Of a DNA stretch of 64,000 nt, positions 35,078 through 44,348 are shown in pieces (positions within the stretch are counted from its first letter, which is position 1; every line of letters starts with the position of its first letter). The notes below the pieces were generated by a model. It was not told where the DNA came from. It saw nothing but the letters and a program-made list of their open reading frames with translations, and did no database searches. Origin of the DNA: Cryptosporangium phraense (lineage in GTDB: Bacteria > Actinomycetota > Actinomycetes > Mycobacteriales > Cryptosporangiaceae); the NCBI RefSeq assembly GCF_006912135.1, contig NZ_VIRS01000005.1:124001-188000 (forward strand), written 5' to 3'. Made by a program: the position numbers and the translations under genes.

Positions 35078-35970
35078 GACGCCACCCCGCTATGGCCGGG
35101 CACACCGTTCGCTGGCAACACCACGTCGTCGCGCTGGTTGCGACGGGTCTGGTCGCGAGCGGCTGCACGGCCGCGTCGCCCGCGGCGACTCCGCCGGCCC
35201 CAGTTCCGGCCGGCGCGGGCCGGCTTCCGCACCCCGATCACGTGATCGTCGTCGTCTTCGAGAACAAAGCTCGGCAGCAGATCACCCGGCACGCGCCGTA
35301 CCTCACCGGCCTGGCCCGCCGTTCGGCGAACCTCACCGGCTCGTACGCGCTGACTCATCCGAGTCAGCCGAACTACTTCGCGTTGTTCTCCGGATCCACC
35401 CAGGGTGTCACCGACGACCGTTGCGTCCCGCTCCTCCACGACCGCGCCAACCTCGCCCAGCAGTTGCACGCCACCGGCCTCCGGTTCACCGCTTACTCCG
35501 AAGGCCTGCCGCGCGCCGGTTTCCGCGGCTGCCACCACGGCCGGTACGCCGCCAAGCACAACCCGTGGGTCGCCTTCGCCGACGTTCCGGACACCGCGAA
35601 CCAGCCGTACACCGCCTGGCCGACCGCCTTCCGTCAGCTGCCGACCGTCGGCTTCGTCATCCCGGATCTCTGCCACGACATGCATGACTGCCCGGTCGCC
35701 GACGGCGACCGATGGGCACGCACCCACCTCGACGCCTACGCCCGCTGGGCATCGGCCCACAACAGCCTGCTGATCGTGACATTCGACGAGAACGACGGGC
35801 GCCCGGGGAACCAGATCTTCACCCTCATCGCGGGCGCCCACATCCGGCCCGGCCAGTACCGTGCACCGGTCAGCCAGTACCGGCTGCTCAGGACGATCGA
35901 AGCGTTCTACGGGCTCCCGGCGCTCGGTCACGCGACCGAGACACCACCGATCACCGGCGTGTGGGCCTGA
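35074..35970 (+). CDS. Secreted phosphoesterase (phospholipase C/acid phosphatase family)
   Basis: A 298-residue protein with a signal sequence and lipobox-like VASGC near residue 30 (possible lipoprotein), followed by a Pro/Ala linker. The catalytic domain of the phosphoesterase family (PF04185) shows VIVVVFENKARQQI, THPSQPNYFALFSGST and FDENDG. The family includes phospholipases C and acid phosphatases that act outside the cell on phosphate esters. It is coupled to the glycosyltransferase gene by ATGA, so the three products likely act on related membrane lipids. Confidence 0.88.
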   Translation: MRRHPAMAGHTVRWQHHVVALVATGLVASGCTAASPAATPPAPVPAGAGRLPHPDHVIVVVFENKARQQITRHAPYLTGLARRSANLTGSYALTHPSQPNYFALFSGSTQGVTDDRCVPLLHDRANLAQQLHATGLRFTAYSEGLPRAGFRGCHHGRYAAKHNPWVAFADVPDTANQPYTAWPTAFRQLPTVGFVIPDLCHDMHDCPVADGDRWARTHLDAYARWASAHNSLLIVTFDENDGRPGNQIFTLIAGAHIRPGQYRAPVSQYRLLRTIEAFYGLPALGHATETPPITGVWA

Positions 35971-36060
35971 TCGCCTGGCCAGCAAAGCCTCGCTGGCTCC
36001 CAGCAGCCGCCGCCGCGAGAACTCCGCCCCAGCTCCCGGGTGTCCGCCGCGTCCGGACGG

Positions 36061-37206
36061 TCATTTCCGGGCGACCACCGCGGCGACCTTGCTCAGCGGC
36101 TCGCTCAGCGCGTCGACCGCGGTCGCGAAGGTCTTGATCTCGGCCGGGGTCAGCTCGGTGTAGAGCGTGAAGCCGTCGTCGGTTGCTTGCGCGTCGAGTA
36201 GCTTCTGCACCGCGGCGAACTGGGTGTCGAGCTCGGTCACCAGCGCCGGGTCACGAGTCTCCAGCGCGGGGCGCAGGGCCGCGATCGCCGCCTTCGAGCC
36301 CTCGACGTTGCCTTGGAAGTCCCACAGGTCGGTGTGCGAGTAGCGGTCTTCCTCGCCGGTGATCTTGCCGGTCGCGACCTCGTCCATCAGGCCCTTCGCG
36401 CCGTTGGCCAGCTGCACCGGGGAGAGGGCGACGGAGTTGGACTCGGTGACGACTTCCTGGACGTCCCTGAGCAGGGTGTCGGCGAGTGCGCCGTCCTGGG
36501 ACACGTCCCTGGTCACCCAGAGGTCCTTCTCGATCCGGTGGAACCCGGTCCACTCGGTGCCCGGCTCGACGTCGTTCTCCCGCGCGTCGATCCGCGGGTC
36601 GAGGTCACCGAAGCTCTCGGCGACCGGCTCGATCCGCTCCCAGTAGGTGCGCGCGATCGGGAACAGCGCCTTGGCCTTCGGCACGTCGTTCGCCTTCACG
36701 GCGTTCACGAATTCGGTGGTCTTCGTGATGAACGCACCTGTCTGGCTCCTCACGTACCGCTGGTAGTTGGCGGTGGCCTCGGCGAGCTGAGCGTCGGTCG
36801 ACACCGACTCGGTGGCGCCGGTGACCGTCAGCGCGGTCCTGATGCCGTCACCTTTCAGGCCGGGCTTACAGGTGCCCTCATAGGACCCCGACGGCAGTTC
36901 GACGATCAGCTTCCGGGTCAGGCCGGGGCCGATGTTCTCGACCTCACCCATGATCCGGTCGCCCTCGGCGTACACGTAGAACTCGGTGACCTTGCTGCCG
37001 ATGTTCTTGATCTCGAACGTGCTGGTCCCGGCGTCGAGCTGGGTCTTTTCGACCGTGCACGACGTGTCGGAGGCGGCCACCGGGATCGGACCACTCGCGG
37101 TGTCTCCGGGCTTCTCCTGGCCCGAGGAACCGCACCCGGCTGCTGCGAGTAGAGCGACACCCATCACGCCGAATGCGGCGCGACGGGGAGAGCGAGACCT
37201 GGACAT
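36061..37206 (-). CDS. efeO: Iron-uptake lipoprotein EfeO (cupredoxin + M75 domain)
   Basis: A 381-residue lipoprotein. The signal peptide ends in the lipobox AAAGC. A cupredoxin-like N-domain spans about residues 40-130 (VEKTQLDAGTSTFEIKN), then an imelysin/peptidase M75 domain with the diagnostic HRIEK at 223-227 (HxxEK), which binds metal. EfeO receives ferric/ferrous iron outside the membrane for the EfeU permease. The ATG at 37206 gives a proper signal peptide. It follows efeU by 31 bp. No efeB (Dyp peroxidase) gene follows here. Confidence 0.94.
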   Translation of the reverse strand: MSRSRSPRRAAFGVMGVALLAAAGCGSSGQEKPGDTASGPIPVAASDTSCTVEKTQLDAGTSTFEIKNIGSKVTEFYVYAEGDRIMGEVENIGPGLTRKLIVELPSGSYEGTCKPGLKGDGIRTALTVTGATESVSTDAQLAEATANYQRYVRSQTGAFITKTTEFVNAVKANDVPKAKALFPIARTYWERIEPVAESFGDLDPRIDARENDVEPGTEWTGFHRIEKDLWVTRDVSQDGALADTLLRDVQEVVTESNSVALSPVQLANGAKGLMDEVATGKITGEEDRYSHTDLWDFQGNVEGSKAAIAALRPALETRDPALVTELDTQFAAVQKLLDAQATDDGFTLYTELTPAEIKTFATAVDALSEPLSKVAAVVARK

Positions 37207-37237
37207 GACGCGGTGTTCTCCTCGAACGGTGTAGAGA

Positions 37238-38086
37238 TCAGGCCCGCGTCGAGGCGGGCTCCGGGGCAACGGCGGGCCGGCTCGGCCAGAGAAAAAAAGC
37301 GAGCACGGGCACCAGATAGGTCACCCACGCGACGGCCTGGAGCACCGTCGTCTGCGGCTGGAAGTTGAAGACCCCGCGTAGCAGCGTCCCGTACCAGGAG
37401 TCCGGCGGAATCTGCGCGCTCACGTCGAACGCCAGTGTGCTCAGCCCGGGCAGGAGTTCGGCTTCCTGCAGGTCGTGGAAGCCGTAGGCGAAGATGCCTG
37501 CGGCTACGACGACCAGGAGGACGCCGGTCCAGGTGAAGAACGTGCTCAGGTTGATCCGCAGCGCGCCTCGGTACAGCGCGAACGCCAGCACCACGGCGAT
37601 CGCGATCCCGAGCAGGAACCCGAGCAGCGGCCCGAGTTCGCTGTCGGCCTGCTGCGCCGCGCTGAAGAAGAACAGCGCGGTCTCGAGCCCTTCGCGGGCT
37701 ACCGACAGGAACGCCATCACGGTCACGGCACCGGCGCCGAGCGCGACCGCGGCCTCGAGCTTGCCGGTCAGCTCGGCCTTCAGGTGGCGGGCGGTGCGCC
37801 GCATCCAGAAGATCATCCAGGTGACCAGACCCACCGCGACGATCGAGAGGAAGCCACCGGCGATCTCCTGCTGCTTGAAGGTGTCCAGGCCGGTGACGGC
37901 GAACGTGAGCAGCGCGCCGAAGGCGACCGACACCGCGACGGCACCGGCCACGCCGGTCCACACCAGCCGTAGCTGGCCGCGCCGATCGGTCTTGACCAGA
38001 TAGGCGACCAGGATGCTCACCACGAGCGCAGCCTCGAGACCCTCACGCAGCCCGATCAGTAGATTCGGGGCGAAATAGTCGAGCAC
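37238..38086 (-). CDS. efeU: Iron permease EfeU (FTR1 family)
   Basis: A 282-residue seven-helix permease with the two iron-binding REGLE motifs: REGLEAAL near residue 14 and REGLETAL near 131. These conduct iron across the membrane in the OfeT/FTR1 family. The GTG start at 38086 has GGAGG a few bases upstream. An IdeR/DtxR-like box lies just upstream. It forms an operon with efeO. Confidence 0.95.
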   Translation of the reverse strand: MLDYFAPNLLIGLREGLEAALVVSILVAYLVKTDRRGQLRLVWTGVAGAVAVSVAFGALLTFAVTGLDTFKQQEIAGGFLSIVAVGLVTWMIFWMRRTARHLKAELTGKLEAAVALGAGAVTVMAFLSVAREGLETALFFFSAAQQADSELGPLLGFLLGIAIAVVLAFALYRGALRINLSTFFTWTGVLLVVVAAGIFAYGFHDLQEAELLPGLSTLAFDVSAQIPPDSWYGTLLRGVFNFQPQTTVLQAVAWVTYLVPVLAFFLWPSRPAVAPEPASTRA

Positions 38087-38104
38087 TTCACTCCTCCCTC
38101 GTTC

Positions 38105-38123
38105 TCAGGGAAGGCTAACCTCG
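38105..38123. promoter_or_regulatory. Putative IdeR/DtxR iron box upstream of efeU
   Basis: On the minus strand the 19-mer CGAGGTTAGCCTTCCCTGA matches the IdeR consensus TWAGGTTAGSCTWACCTWA at about 15 of 19 positions. It lies 19-37 bp before the efeU start, suited to iron-dependent repression. Confidence 0.65.
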
Positions 38124-38156
38124 CTATTCGGTGCCCGGTCTCCCTAGAATTCGGGG

Positions 38157-38777
38157 GTGACGCCGGCCCGCGTATTACTCATCGATGACCATCGCGTCTT
38201 CGCCGAGTCGTTGGCACTGAGCCTCGAAACCCATGCCGACCTGCGGTGCGTCCGCCTGGCTCATACCGTCGCCGACGGGCTCCGCGCCGCGGAAGCGACC
38301 GCGTTCGACGTCGCGCTGCTCGACCTGCGGTTGCCGGGCGCGGATGGGTTCGCCGCGATCGACGGACTGCTGTCTCGACGTCCGGACGCGAAGATCGTCG
38401 TGCTCACCGCCCATCCGCGGCCCGGCCTCGCGCACCGGGCGCTGGCGGCGGGAGCTAGCGGTTTCCTCAGCAAGAGCGCCGGGCTGACCGAGATCGTGGA
38501 GGCCATCCACGCGGCGATCGACGGGCGTCAAATCCTCGGTGCGGGTCTGGAGAGCTCGCCGGCCGGGATCCGATTCACCCCGCGCGAGCACGAGGTCCTC
38601 CGTGCGCTCAGCCGAGGCCTCGACGCCAACCGGATCGCCTCCACGCTCGGCATCTCCCTCTACACCGCCCGCGATCACATCCGCGCAGTCATGTCGAAAC
38701 TCGACGTTCGCACCCAGCTCGACGCCGTGATCACCGCAGACCGTCTCGGTCTGATCACCCTCGGCACCGGATTCTGA
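38157..38777 (+). CDS. NarL-family response regulator
   Basis: A 206-residue regulator. The receiver has IDDHRVFAE, phospho-Asp in VALLDLRLPGADG near residue 56 and Lys in FLSKSAG near 105. The LuxR-type HTH is near residues 140-195 (FTPREHEVLRALSRGL and TARDHIRAVMSKL). GTG start. It is followed after three bases by its kinase gene. It diverges from efeUO, but nothing besides location ties it to iron. Confidence 0.93.
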   Translation: MTPARVLLIDDHRVFAESLALSLETHADLRCVRLAHTVADGLRAAEATAFDVALLDLRLPGADGFAAIDGLLSRRPDAKIVVLTAHPRPGLAHRALAAGASGFLSKSAGLTEIVEAIHAAIDGRQILGAGLESSPAGIRFTPREHEVLRALSRGLDANRIASTLGISLYTARDHIRAVMSKLDVRTQLDAVITADRLGLITLGTGF

Positions 38778-38780
38778 CCG

Positions 38781-40094
38781 GTGCGATCACGCGGTTCAAC
38801 GACCCTGTGGCGACAACTGCTGCTCACGGCTCTGATCAGTGTGCTCGCGACTGGATCCGTGGCCGCCGGTCTGTGGCACGTCGCGGGAACACGGGCCGAC
38901 CGCAGTGCCGAGCAGGTCTCCAGTCGGATAGCCAGCCACGTTTTGACCTCGCTGGGTGCCTACGATTTGGATCGCCTCGACGCGACCGCGGTCAACAGCC
39001 TGCGCACCCATCTCGACCCATATCTGGATTCCGGCGTCGTCCATCGCGTGAAGCTCTGGACGGTCCGCAGCGGCACCGCCGAGATCGTCTACTCCGACGA
39101 GGCCCGGGTCATCGGCGCGCAAGAGCCGTACCGCACCGAACTGGCCCGGCAGCTCTCCGGCGGCCACGCGGTCGCGATGCCCGTTCCCGACGACCGCGAG
39201 CACCAGTTCGAAAGCGCGGACGCCGACCGCCTGCTGGAGGTGTTCATCGCCTTCCCCGACGCCGCCGGGAACAGCTCTCTGCTCGAGTTCTATGTCCCGG
39301 TGGAGGCCGCGGAATCCGGCCGCGCTTCGATGGCCGTCGTGGTGCCGGTGACGCTCGCCGGCATTCTGCTGCTCGCACTGGCGCTCATCCCGATCGGCGT
39401 CGCCCAGGCCCGGGAAGTCGACCGCGGCCGGCGCGAACGGCGCGAAGCCCTGCGGTACGGGCTCGCCGCAGCCGAGCTCACCCGCCGCGAAATGGCCCAG
39501 GACCTCCACGACGAGGTGCTACCCCGGCTGGCGAGCGCCCGCCTACTACTGGACGCCGCAGACAGGGACCGCGCGCGCACTCGTGAGCTGGTCGCCGAGG
39601 CGCGTCAGCTGATCGCCCACGACGTGGACCGGATCCGTGGCCTGCTGGTCGGTCTGGCGCCTTCCCAGCTCCGGACCGACGATCCGGAAGGCCTCTTCAC
39701 CGACCTGGGCGAGGGTTTTCGGGGTCGACACGATCTCACCGTGACGATCGCACCGGGCGTCGCGGCCGGCCCCGACGCGTTCGAGCTCCTGCACCGGGTC
39801 GCCACCGAGCTGCTGCGCAACGCGACGCGACACAGTCAGGGCCAGCGGATCGACGTCCAGCTCGCGTCCGTCGGCCACGACCGCATCAGCCTGCGGGTCA
39901 CCGACGACGGGCTCGGCTTCGACGTCCGGCAGCGCCCGGATCCGGAGCATCTGGGGCTTCTTCTCGTCCGCCGGACGGTTGAGGACGTGGGCGGAGAGCT
40001 GACCGTGACAAGCACGGTCGGCGTCGGCACGACGGTGACGGCCGTCGTACCCGCGGGCTTGGTTCTTCCTCGCAGCGTCAGCCGAGAGCACTAG
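38781..40094 (+). CDS. NarL-partner sensor histidine kinase
   Basis: A 437-residue kinase. The first helix is near residues 12-32, an extracellular sensor to about 175, and a second helix is VVVPVTLAGILLLALALIPI. The dimerisation helix carries the phosphoacceptor in AQDLHDEVLPRL, where the usual HisKA_3 pattern is ER-RIAREHD. The ATPase part shows N box TELLRNATRHS, G1 DDGLGFD and a G2-like HLGLLLV. GTG start three bases after the response regulator. It overlaps the convergent membrane glycosyltransferase gene by four bases. Confidence 0.92.
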   Translation: MRSRGSTTLWRQLLLTALISVLATGSVAAGLWHVAGTRADRSAEQVSSRIASHVLTSLGAYDLDRLDATAVNSLRTHLDPYLDSGVVHRVKLWTVRSGTAEIVYSDEARVIGAQEPYRTELARQLSGGHAVAMPVPDDREHQFESADADRLLEVFIAFPDAAGNSSLLEFYVPVEAAESGRASMAVVVPVTLAGILLLALALIPIGVAQAREVDRGRRERREALRYGLAAAELTRREMAQDLHDEVLPRLASARLLLDAADRDRARTRELVAEARQLIAHDVDRIRGLLVGLAPSQLRTDDPEGLFTDLGEGFRGRHDLTVTIAPGVAAGPDAFELLHRVATELLRNATRHSQGQRIDVQLASVGHDRISLRVTDDGLGFDVRQRPDPEHLGLLLVRRTVEDVGGELTVTSTVGVGTTVTAVVPAGLVLPRSVSREH

Positions 40095-41185
40095 GTCCGT
40101 TCTCCGGGCCGAGCGATCAGCAGACAACAAGCTCCGAGGTACGCGATCAGCGACCAGCCGTGGACCCACGGGGGTAGCGGGAGCCAGCGCGCGGCGAACA
40201 GCCCGAGATACGCCGACAGCGTCCACCACGGGACCCGACGGCGAGAGCCGACCACGTCCCAAATCGCCGCGCCGACCACGAGTCCGGCGACGTAGTACCG
40301 ATTGGTGCCGGGATCGAGCACGAGCCTGGCCGCAACGGCGATCATCAGCGCCGCCGCCCAACGGCGCCGAAGGACCGCGATCGCGCACACCGTCATCCCG
40401 AGCAGCGCCTGGACCGGCCGATCCCAGTGCGGGGTACGAGGATCGTCGATGCCGAGTGCCCGGAGCGCCGAGAACCGCGTGTTGACGATCGTGAAGTGCG
40501 CCGCGTTCATCGTCGCCGGGTCGGCGAGGTAGAAGGGTAACCACGCCACCGCGATCGCCGCCCCCATCGCCACCGCGCCGCGCAGCACGGCGCTCCGGGA
40601 GCCGAGCATGAGCAGGATCCCGGCGAAGATGACCGCCCAGGGCTTCGCGTCCACCGCCGCGCCGAGCAGGACACCGCTCGACACCGGCCGGTGCTCGCGC
40701 GCGAAACGCAGCGCCAGCACCGCGCAGAGCATCGCCAGCACGTCGTCGACGTGCACGGATCCCACGGCCAGGTACATCCAGGCGGGCAGGAACGCGATCC
40801 CGGTGATCGTCACCCGCAGGGTGACGATGCGGCGGTCGAGGTGGGGGCAGGCGTCTACGGCGATCCGGTGGATCTGCCACAGGATGACCAGCCCGACCGC
40901 CGCCCCGAGAAGTTGCCCGGCGAACAGCGCGAGCGTGGGCCCGGCCGGAAGCAAGATCAGCGTCGCCAGAAAGGCCAGTGGCCCGATCTGCAAAATCGGC
41001 GCGGCCGCGTAGAGGTGCAGCCCCCCGGCCTTGTCGTCGAGGTCCGCCAGCGCGGTAGCGCCCTGGACGAAGAAGTGCCACGATCCTCCGCCGTGCACCG
41101 CCATCACGACGAACCAGTACAGGGCGTACAACCCCAGGGCATTCGTCATGAGGTGGGTGCGGACCAGAACCGCCGATCGATACAT
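40091..41185 (-). CDS. Polytopic glycosyltransferase-like membrane protein (GT87/GT-C type)
   Basis: About 364 residues with ten or so hydrophobic segments. A conserved-looking extracellular loop with Asp pairs (SVHVDDVLAML), DAKPWAVIFAG and a late GTNRYYVAGLV resemble polyprenyl-phosphate-dependent mannosyltransferases of the GT-C fold. Substrate unknown. The start MYRSAVLVRTH at 41185 is preferred; a GTG/ATG at 41233 adds 16 residues and would overlap the recombinase remnant. It ends convergent with the NarL-type kinase gene. Confidence 0.75.
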   Translation of the reverse strand: MYRSAVLVRTHLMTNALGLYALYWFVVMAVHGGGSWHFFVQGATALADLDDKAGGLHLYAAAPILQIGPLAFLATLILLPAGPTLALFAGQLLGAAVGLVILWQIHRIAVDACPHLDRRIVTLRVTITGIAFLPAWMYLAVGSVHVDDVLAMLCAVLALRFAREHRPVSSGVLLGAAVDAKPWAVIFAGILLMLGSRSAVLRGAVAMGAAIAVAWLPFYLADPATMNAAHFTIVNTRFSALRALGIDDPRTPHWDRPVQALLGMTVCAIAVLRRRWAAALMIAVAARLVLDPGTNRYYVAGLVVGAAIWDVVGSRRRVPWWTLSAYLGLFAARWLPLPPWVHGWSLIAYLGACCLLIARPGERT

Positions 41186-41223
41186 GGGCAGGAACGTAGA
41201 AACGCCGAGCTGACGAAGACCTG

Positions 41224-41904
41224 ATGGCCGCACTCACCGGCGGTCTCCGGCAAGCGCGGCCCGGTCCCCTGATGCTCGGTGTCTTCGCCGAGTTCGAACG
41301 CGGAACCATCATCGACCGGGTCATCAGCGGAATGAAGCGCAAAGCCGCCAAGGGCCTCTGGACCGGCGGTGGACGGCCCTTCGGCTACCGCGTCGACCGC
41401 GACGCCGACCGCCTCACCCCGGTCCCGGCCGAGGCTGCCCTCGTCCAACGAATCTTCGACCTCTACACACGCGAACGACTCGGCACCAAAGCCATCGCCA
41501 CCCGGCTCAACAACGACGGCCTGCGCACCCGAGCCGGCAAAGCCTGGTCCGCGCACACCATCGAACTCCTCCTCACCAACCGCATCTACCTCGGCGAGAA
41601 GAACTTTCGCGACATCACCGTCCCCGGCGCCCACCCGCTCACCGGACTCCTCCGCTGCCGCCAATGCGGACGCGGCTACATCGGCACCTCAGCCCGCGGC
41701 CGCAGCGCCACCTACCGCTACTACACCTGCTGGAGCCGCGCCCGCTACGGCACCCACGCCGGATGCGACGTCCACCGCTACTACGCCGACGAACTCGACA
41801 CCGCCGTCATGAACGCCCTGGGACCGTCCGAGTCAAGCACCGCGCAGAAAGTTCGACAAAGCCAAGGCACTCCGAAACCGCAGTCTTCAACCGACCGCAG
41901 TTGA
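41224..41904 (+). pseudogene. Serine recombinase fragment (large-resolvase family), 5' truncated
   Basis: Homology starts abruptly at LMLGVFAEFERGTIIDRV, the end of the resolvase catalytic domain. It then shows the recombinase domain (KAAKGLWTGGGRPFGYRVD, LGTKAIATRLNNDGL) and a zinc-ribbon part with CRQC and later Cys residues. The N-terminal catalytic domain with the active Ser is absent, and so is the long C-terminal coiled coil; the last 25 residues look unrelated. Likely a remnant of an integrative element or phage integrase. Confidence 0.85.
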
Positions 41905-41912
41905 AACGCCAG

Positions 41913-42392
41913 CTAGCCGACCGACTCGGGCTGCGCTGCATCGAGCCCGGTCGAATCGATGGCGCCGAGTTGCCTGAGCAGGTTGCGGTTGTCGTATTGC
42001 ACCCACTCCTCGACGAGGCGGCCGTACTCGTCGAACTGGAAGATGTTGATGATCGCCCAGACCAGCCGCGCACCTGTCGGCGCCAGCGGCCGCCCGGCGG
42101 GTGAGTCCCGGTACTCGCGGGCGAACGTCCCCTCGATCCATGTCTGGCACGCCATCAGATTGCCCTCGGCCAGCAGGATCCCGCGGCGGATCGAACGGTC
42201 GTCGAAAGCTTCCCGGAAACCGGCGAACAGCTCCGCGAGGCCGTCGTAGTCGGCCATCGCGCCGTCGGGCCCGTGCCAGCGGAACTTCTCGGTGTCGAAG
42301 TAGGAGGCCTGCTCGACCGGGTCGGCCCCGGACACCTCCAGCTCGCCGGCCCGGTTGAGACGGGTGATCAGTTCGTCACGGGTGAAACTCAT
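41913..42392 (-). CDS. SnoaL-like (NTF2-fold) protein
   Basis: A 159-residue single SnoaL-like domain. FDTEKFRWHGPDG and the C-terminal INIFQFDEYGRLVEEWVQYDN are typical of the fold. The start at 42392 has GAGGA five bases upstream; longer frames upstream lack support. It is divergent from an AraC-type gene that may control it. Catalytic role unknown; unlike the tandem SnoaL protein at 3781 it has one domain only. Confidence 0.82.
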   Translation of the reverse strand: MSFTRDELITRLNRAGELEVSGADPVEQASYFDTEKFRWHGPDGAMADYDGLAELFAGFREAFDDRSIRRGILLAEGNLMACQTWIEGTFAREYRDSPAGRPLAPTGARLVWAIINIFQFDEYGRLVEEWVQYDNRNLLRQLGAIDSTGLDAAQPESVG

Positions 42393-42625
42393 CGGTCCTC
42401 CATCGGCTCGAGCCGGCACCTCGGTTCGGAACTCACCGTAGGAAGCACGTGCTCCGGGAGACTTGAACGACGACGACACCCGAGGCGGATATCCGCGACA
42501 GCGGCCAGTGCGGCTCGCCTCCAGGTGTCGAGAAGCCCAGCGGCGGGAAGAGAACCGGCAACCCGCCTGGCTAGCGCCGATGCTGGACAGGAGTAATGCC
42601 GGCGCCGTACAGGTGGAGTTGCCGA

Positions 42626-43618
42626 ATGCTGAGCAATCCCGGAACGACGACGTACTCGCTGGACACCCGCGCTATCGGCGCCGCGGACCTGCCGGCGTTC
42701 CTGTCCGAATGGCAAGACCGCATGGGGCCCGCCTTCCGGTTGCCGTCCTACGAACCCGCGACGATGGCCGATTTCCGGGTTCGGTTCCGGACCGTAGCCA
42801 TGCCCGACGTGCTGGTCCACCGCCAGGAAAGCTACTCACGCCTGCGCACCGCCGACGGACCGGACGCCGCCGGCGCGATCGTGCTGTACATCCTGCACAA
42901 CGGTGAGATGGTGTTCGACGCCCCGCACGCCCGCGATCGACACACCGTGCCGAGCAACGGATTCCTGCTTCGCCGCCTGATGCGTTCCTCGGGGGTGACG
43001 TCCGGCCCCCAGGTACTCGGCACGGCCATTACGCTGCCTGAATCCGACCTCGGGCCGCTCCTCGGCGACCGGAAGATCAGCGGCTCCCTCGACACCGCTG
43101 AGATGCTCCTGCTCAACGCCCACGCCGACATGATCTGGCGGCACGGAGCGGAGTTGAGCCCCGTCGGCGCTCAGGCCGCCCGCGACGCGCTCGTCGAACT
43201 GGCGAAAGCGGTCGTGCGCGGCGCCGTCGACCACACCGAGACGCAGCTCGCCCCGGCGCTCGTCCGGACCGCGAAGTCCCTCGCCGACCGCCGGCTGACC
43301 GACCCCCGGCTCAGCGCCACGACGCTCGCCCACGCGCTCAACGTCTCCGTCCGCACGCTGCAACGCGCGTTCGCCGCCGACGACGAATCGGTCGCCGCCT
43401 ACATCCGCACCCGACGCCTCGAAGAGGCCCGCCGTGACCTCACCAACCCCGCCGGACGGCTGACGATCACCGAGATCGCCGCCCGCTGGCAGTTCGCCGA
43501 CAGCGGCCACCTCAGCCGGGCCTTCAGACAGCACTACGGGCAGACGCCCACTGAGTACATCCGCGCGTCGCGGATCTCCGAACCACCTGTCGCCGAGGTT
43601 CAAGTCCCGGTGCGCTGA
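42626..43618 (+). CDS. AraC-family transcriptional regulator
   Basis: A 330-residue regulator with an N-terminal AraC-binding-like sensor (about 1-200) and a C-terminal double HTH domain: LAHALNVSVRTLQRAFAADD near residue 245 and the second helix pair with FADSGHLSRAFRQHYGQTPTEYI near 290-310. The ATG at 42626 (GGAG nine bases upstream) is preferred over 42596. It is divergent from the SnoaL-like gene and followed by the hemerythrin gene. Confidence 0.92.
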   Translation: MLSNPGTTTYSLDTRAIGAADLPAFLSEWQDRMGPAFRLPSYEPATMADFRVRFRTVAMPDVLVHRQESYSRLRTADGPDAAGAIVLYILHNGEMVFDAPHARDRHTVPSNGFLLRRLMRSSGVTSGPQVLGTAITLPESDLGPLLGDRKISGSLDTAEMLLLNAHADMIWRHGAELSPVGAQAARDALVELAKAVVRGAVDHTETQLAPALVRTAKSLADRRLTDPRLSATTLAHALNVSVRTLQRAFAADDESVAAYIRTRRLEEARRDLTNPAGRLTITEIAARWQFADSGHLSRAFRQHYGQTPTEYIRASRISEPPVAEVQVPVR

Positions 43619-43667
43619 CGCTGCCTACCGTCCGGTCGAGGCAACTCGATCGGAAGGAGTTCTCGCA

Positions 43668-44312
43668 GTGACCATGGCCGACAGCCGCGACATGGTCGGG
43701 GCACACGACATGTTCCGACTGCACTTCGGCGCCTTACCCGGCCTCGTCCGGGGAGTCGCCCCGGGCGACACGGAACGCGCTGCGATCGTGAGCGAACACG
43801 CGCAGTTGCTGACCGTACTGATCGACGGGCATCACGGCGCCGAAGACGACCACGTCTGGCCCAAGCTGCACGCACGCTGCCCCGACCAAGTCCAGACACT
43901 GGTCAGCACGATGGAAGCCCAGCACACTCAGATCCACGGTGCGCTGGAGGAGTTGGCCGCCGGCGCCCAGCGCTGGGCGGCCTCCGCCGATCAGGCCGAG
44001 CGTGAATCGCTGGCCGCGGTGGCCGAACGCCTGGATGCGGCGCTGATCGAGCATTTCGCGCTCGAAGAGGCCCGTGTCCTGACGCTGATCGACGCCTACC
44101 TCACCGACGAGGAATGGAAGGCGTCGGTGGCCTCCTCGGCCGTCAAGCTCACCCCGGACCAGAGCGTCCTGGCCGTGGGCATGCTGATCGACCGGGCCGA
44201 CGAATCGATGCGGGAGATCCTGCGCGAGGGCGCGCCGCCGGAGTTCTGGGAGGAAGCCCGACCGGCAGCTCTGCGCGCCTATCGCTCCTACGCCGAGAGG
44301 GTCTACCGATGA
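43668..44312 (+). CDS. Hemerythrin-domain protein
   Basis: A 214-residue mostly helical protein. His/Glu-containing helices typical of a di-iron hemerythrin-like bundle are visible: DMFRLHFG, DGHHGAEDDHVWPKL, EAQHTQIH and IEHFALEEARVL. A C-terminal helical part of about 65 residues follows. It may bind O2, NO or sense redox/iron. The GTG start has AAGGAG upstream. The next ATG overlaps its stop (ATGA at 44309) but leads only to a short degenerate ORF. Confidence 0.85.
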   Translation: MTMADSRDMVGAHDMFRLHFGALPGLVRGVAPGDTERAAIVSEHAQLLTVLIDGHHGAEDDHVWPKLHARCPDQVQTLVSTMEAQHTQIHGALEELAAGAQRWAASADQAERESLAAVAERLDAALIEHFALEEARVLTLIDAYLTDEEWKASVASSAVKLTPDQSVLAVGMLIDRADESMREILREGAPPEFWEEARPAALRAYRSYAERVYR

Positions 44313-44348
44313 CGCCGCTCACCGAAGGCCCCGAGTACGAGGCCGCCC

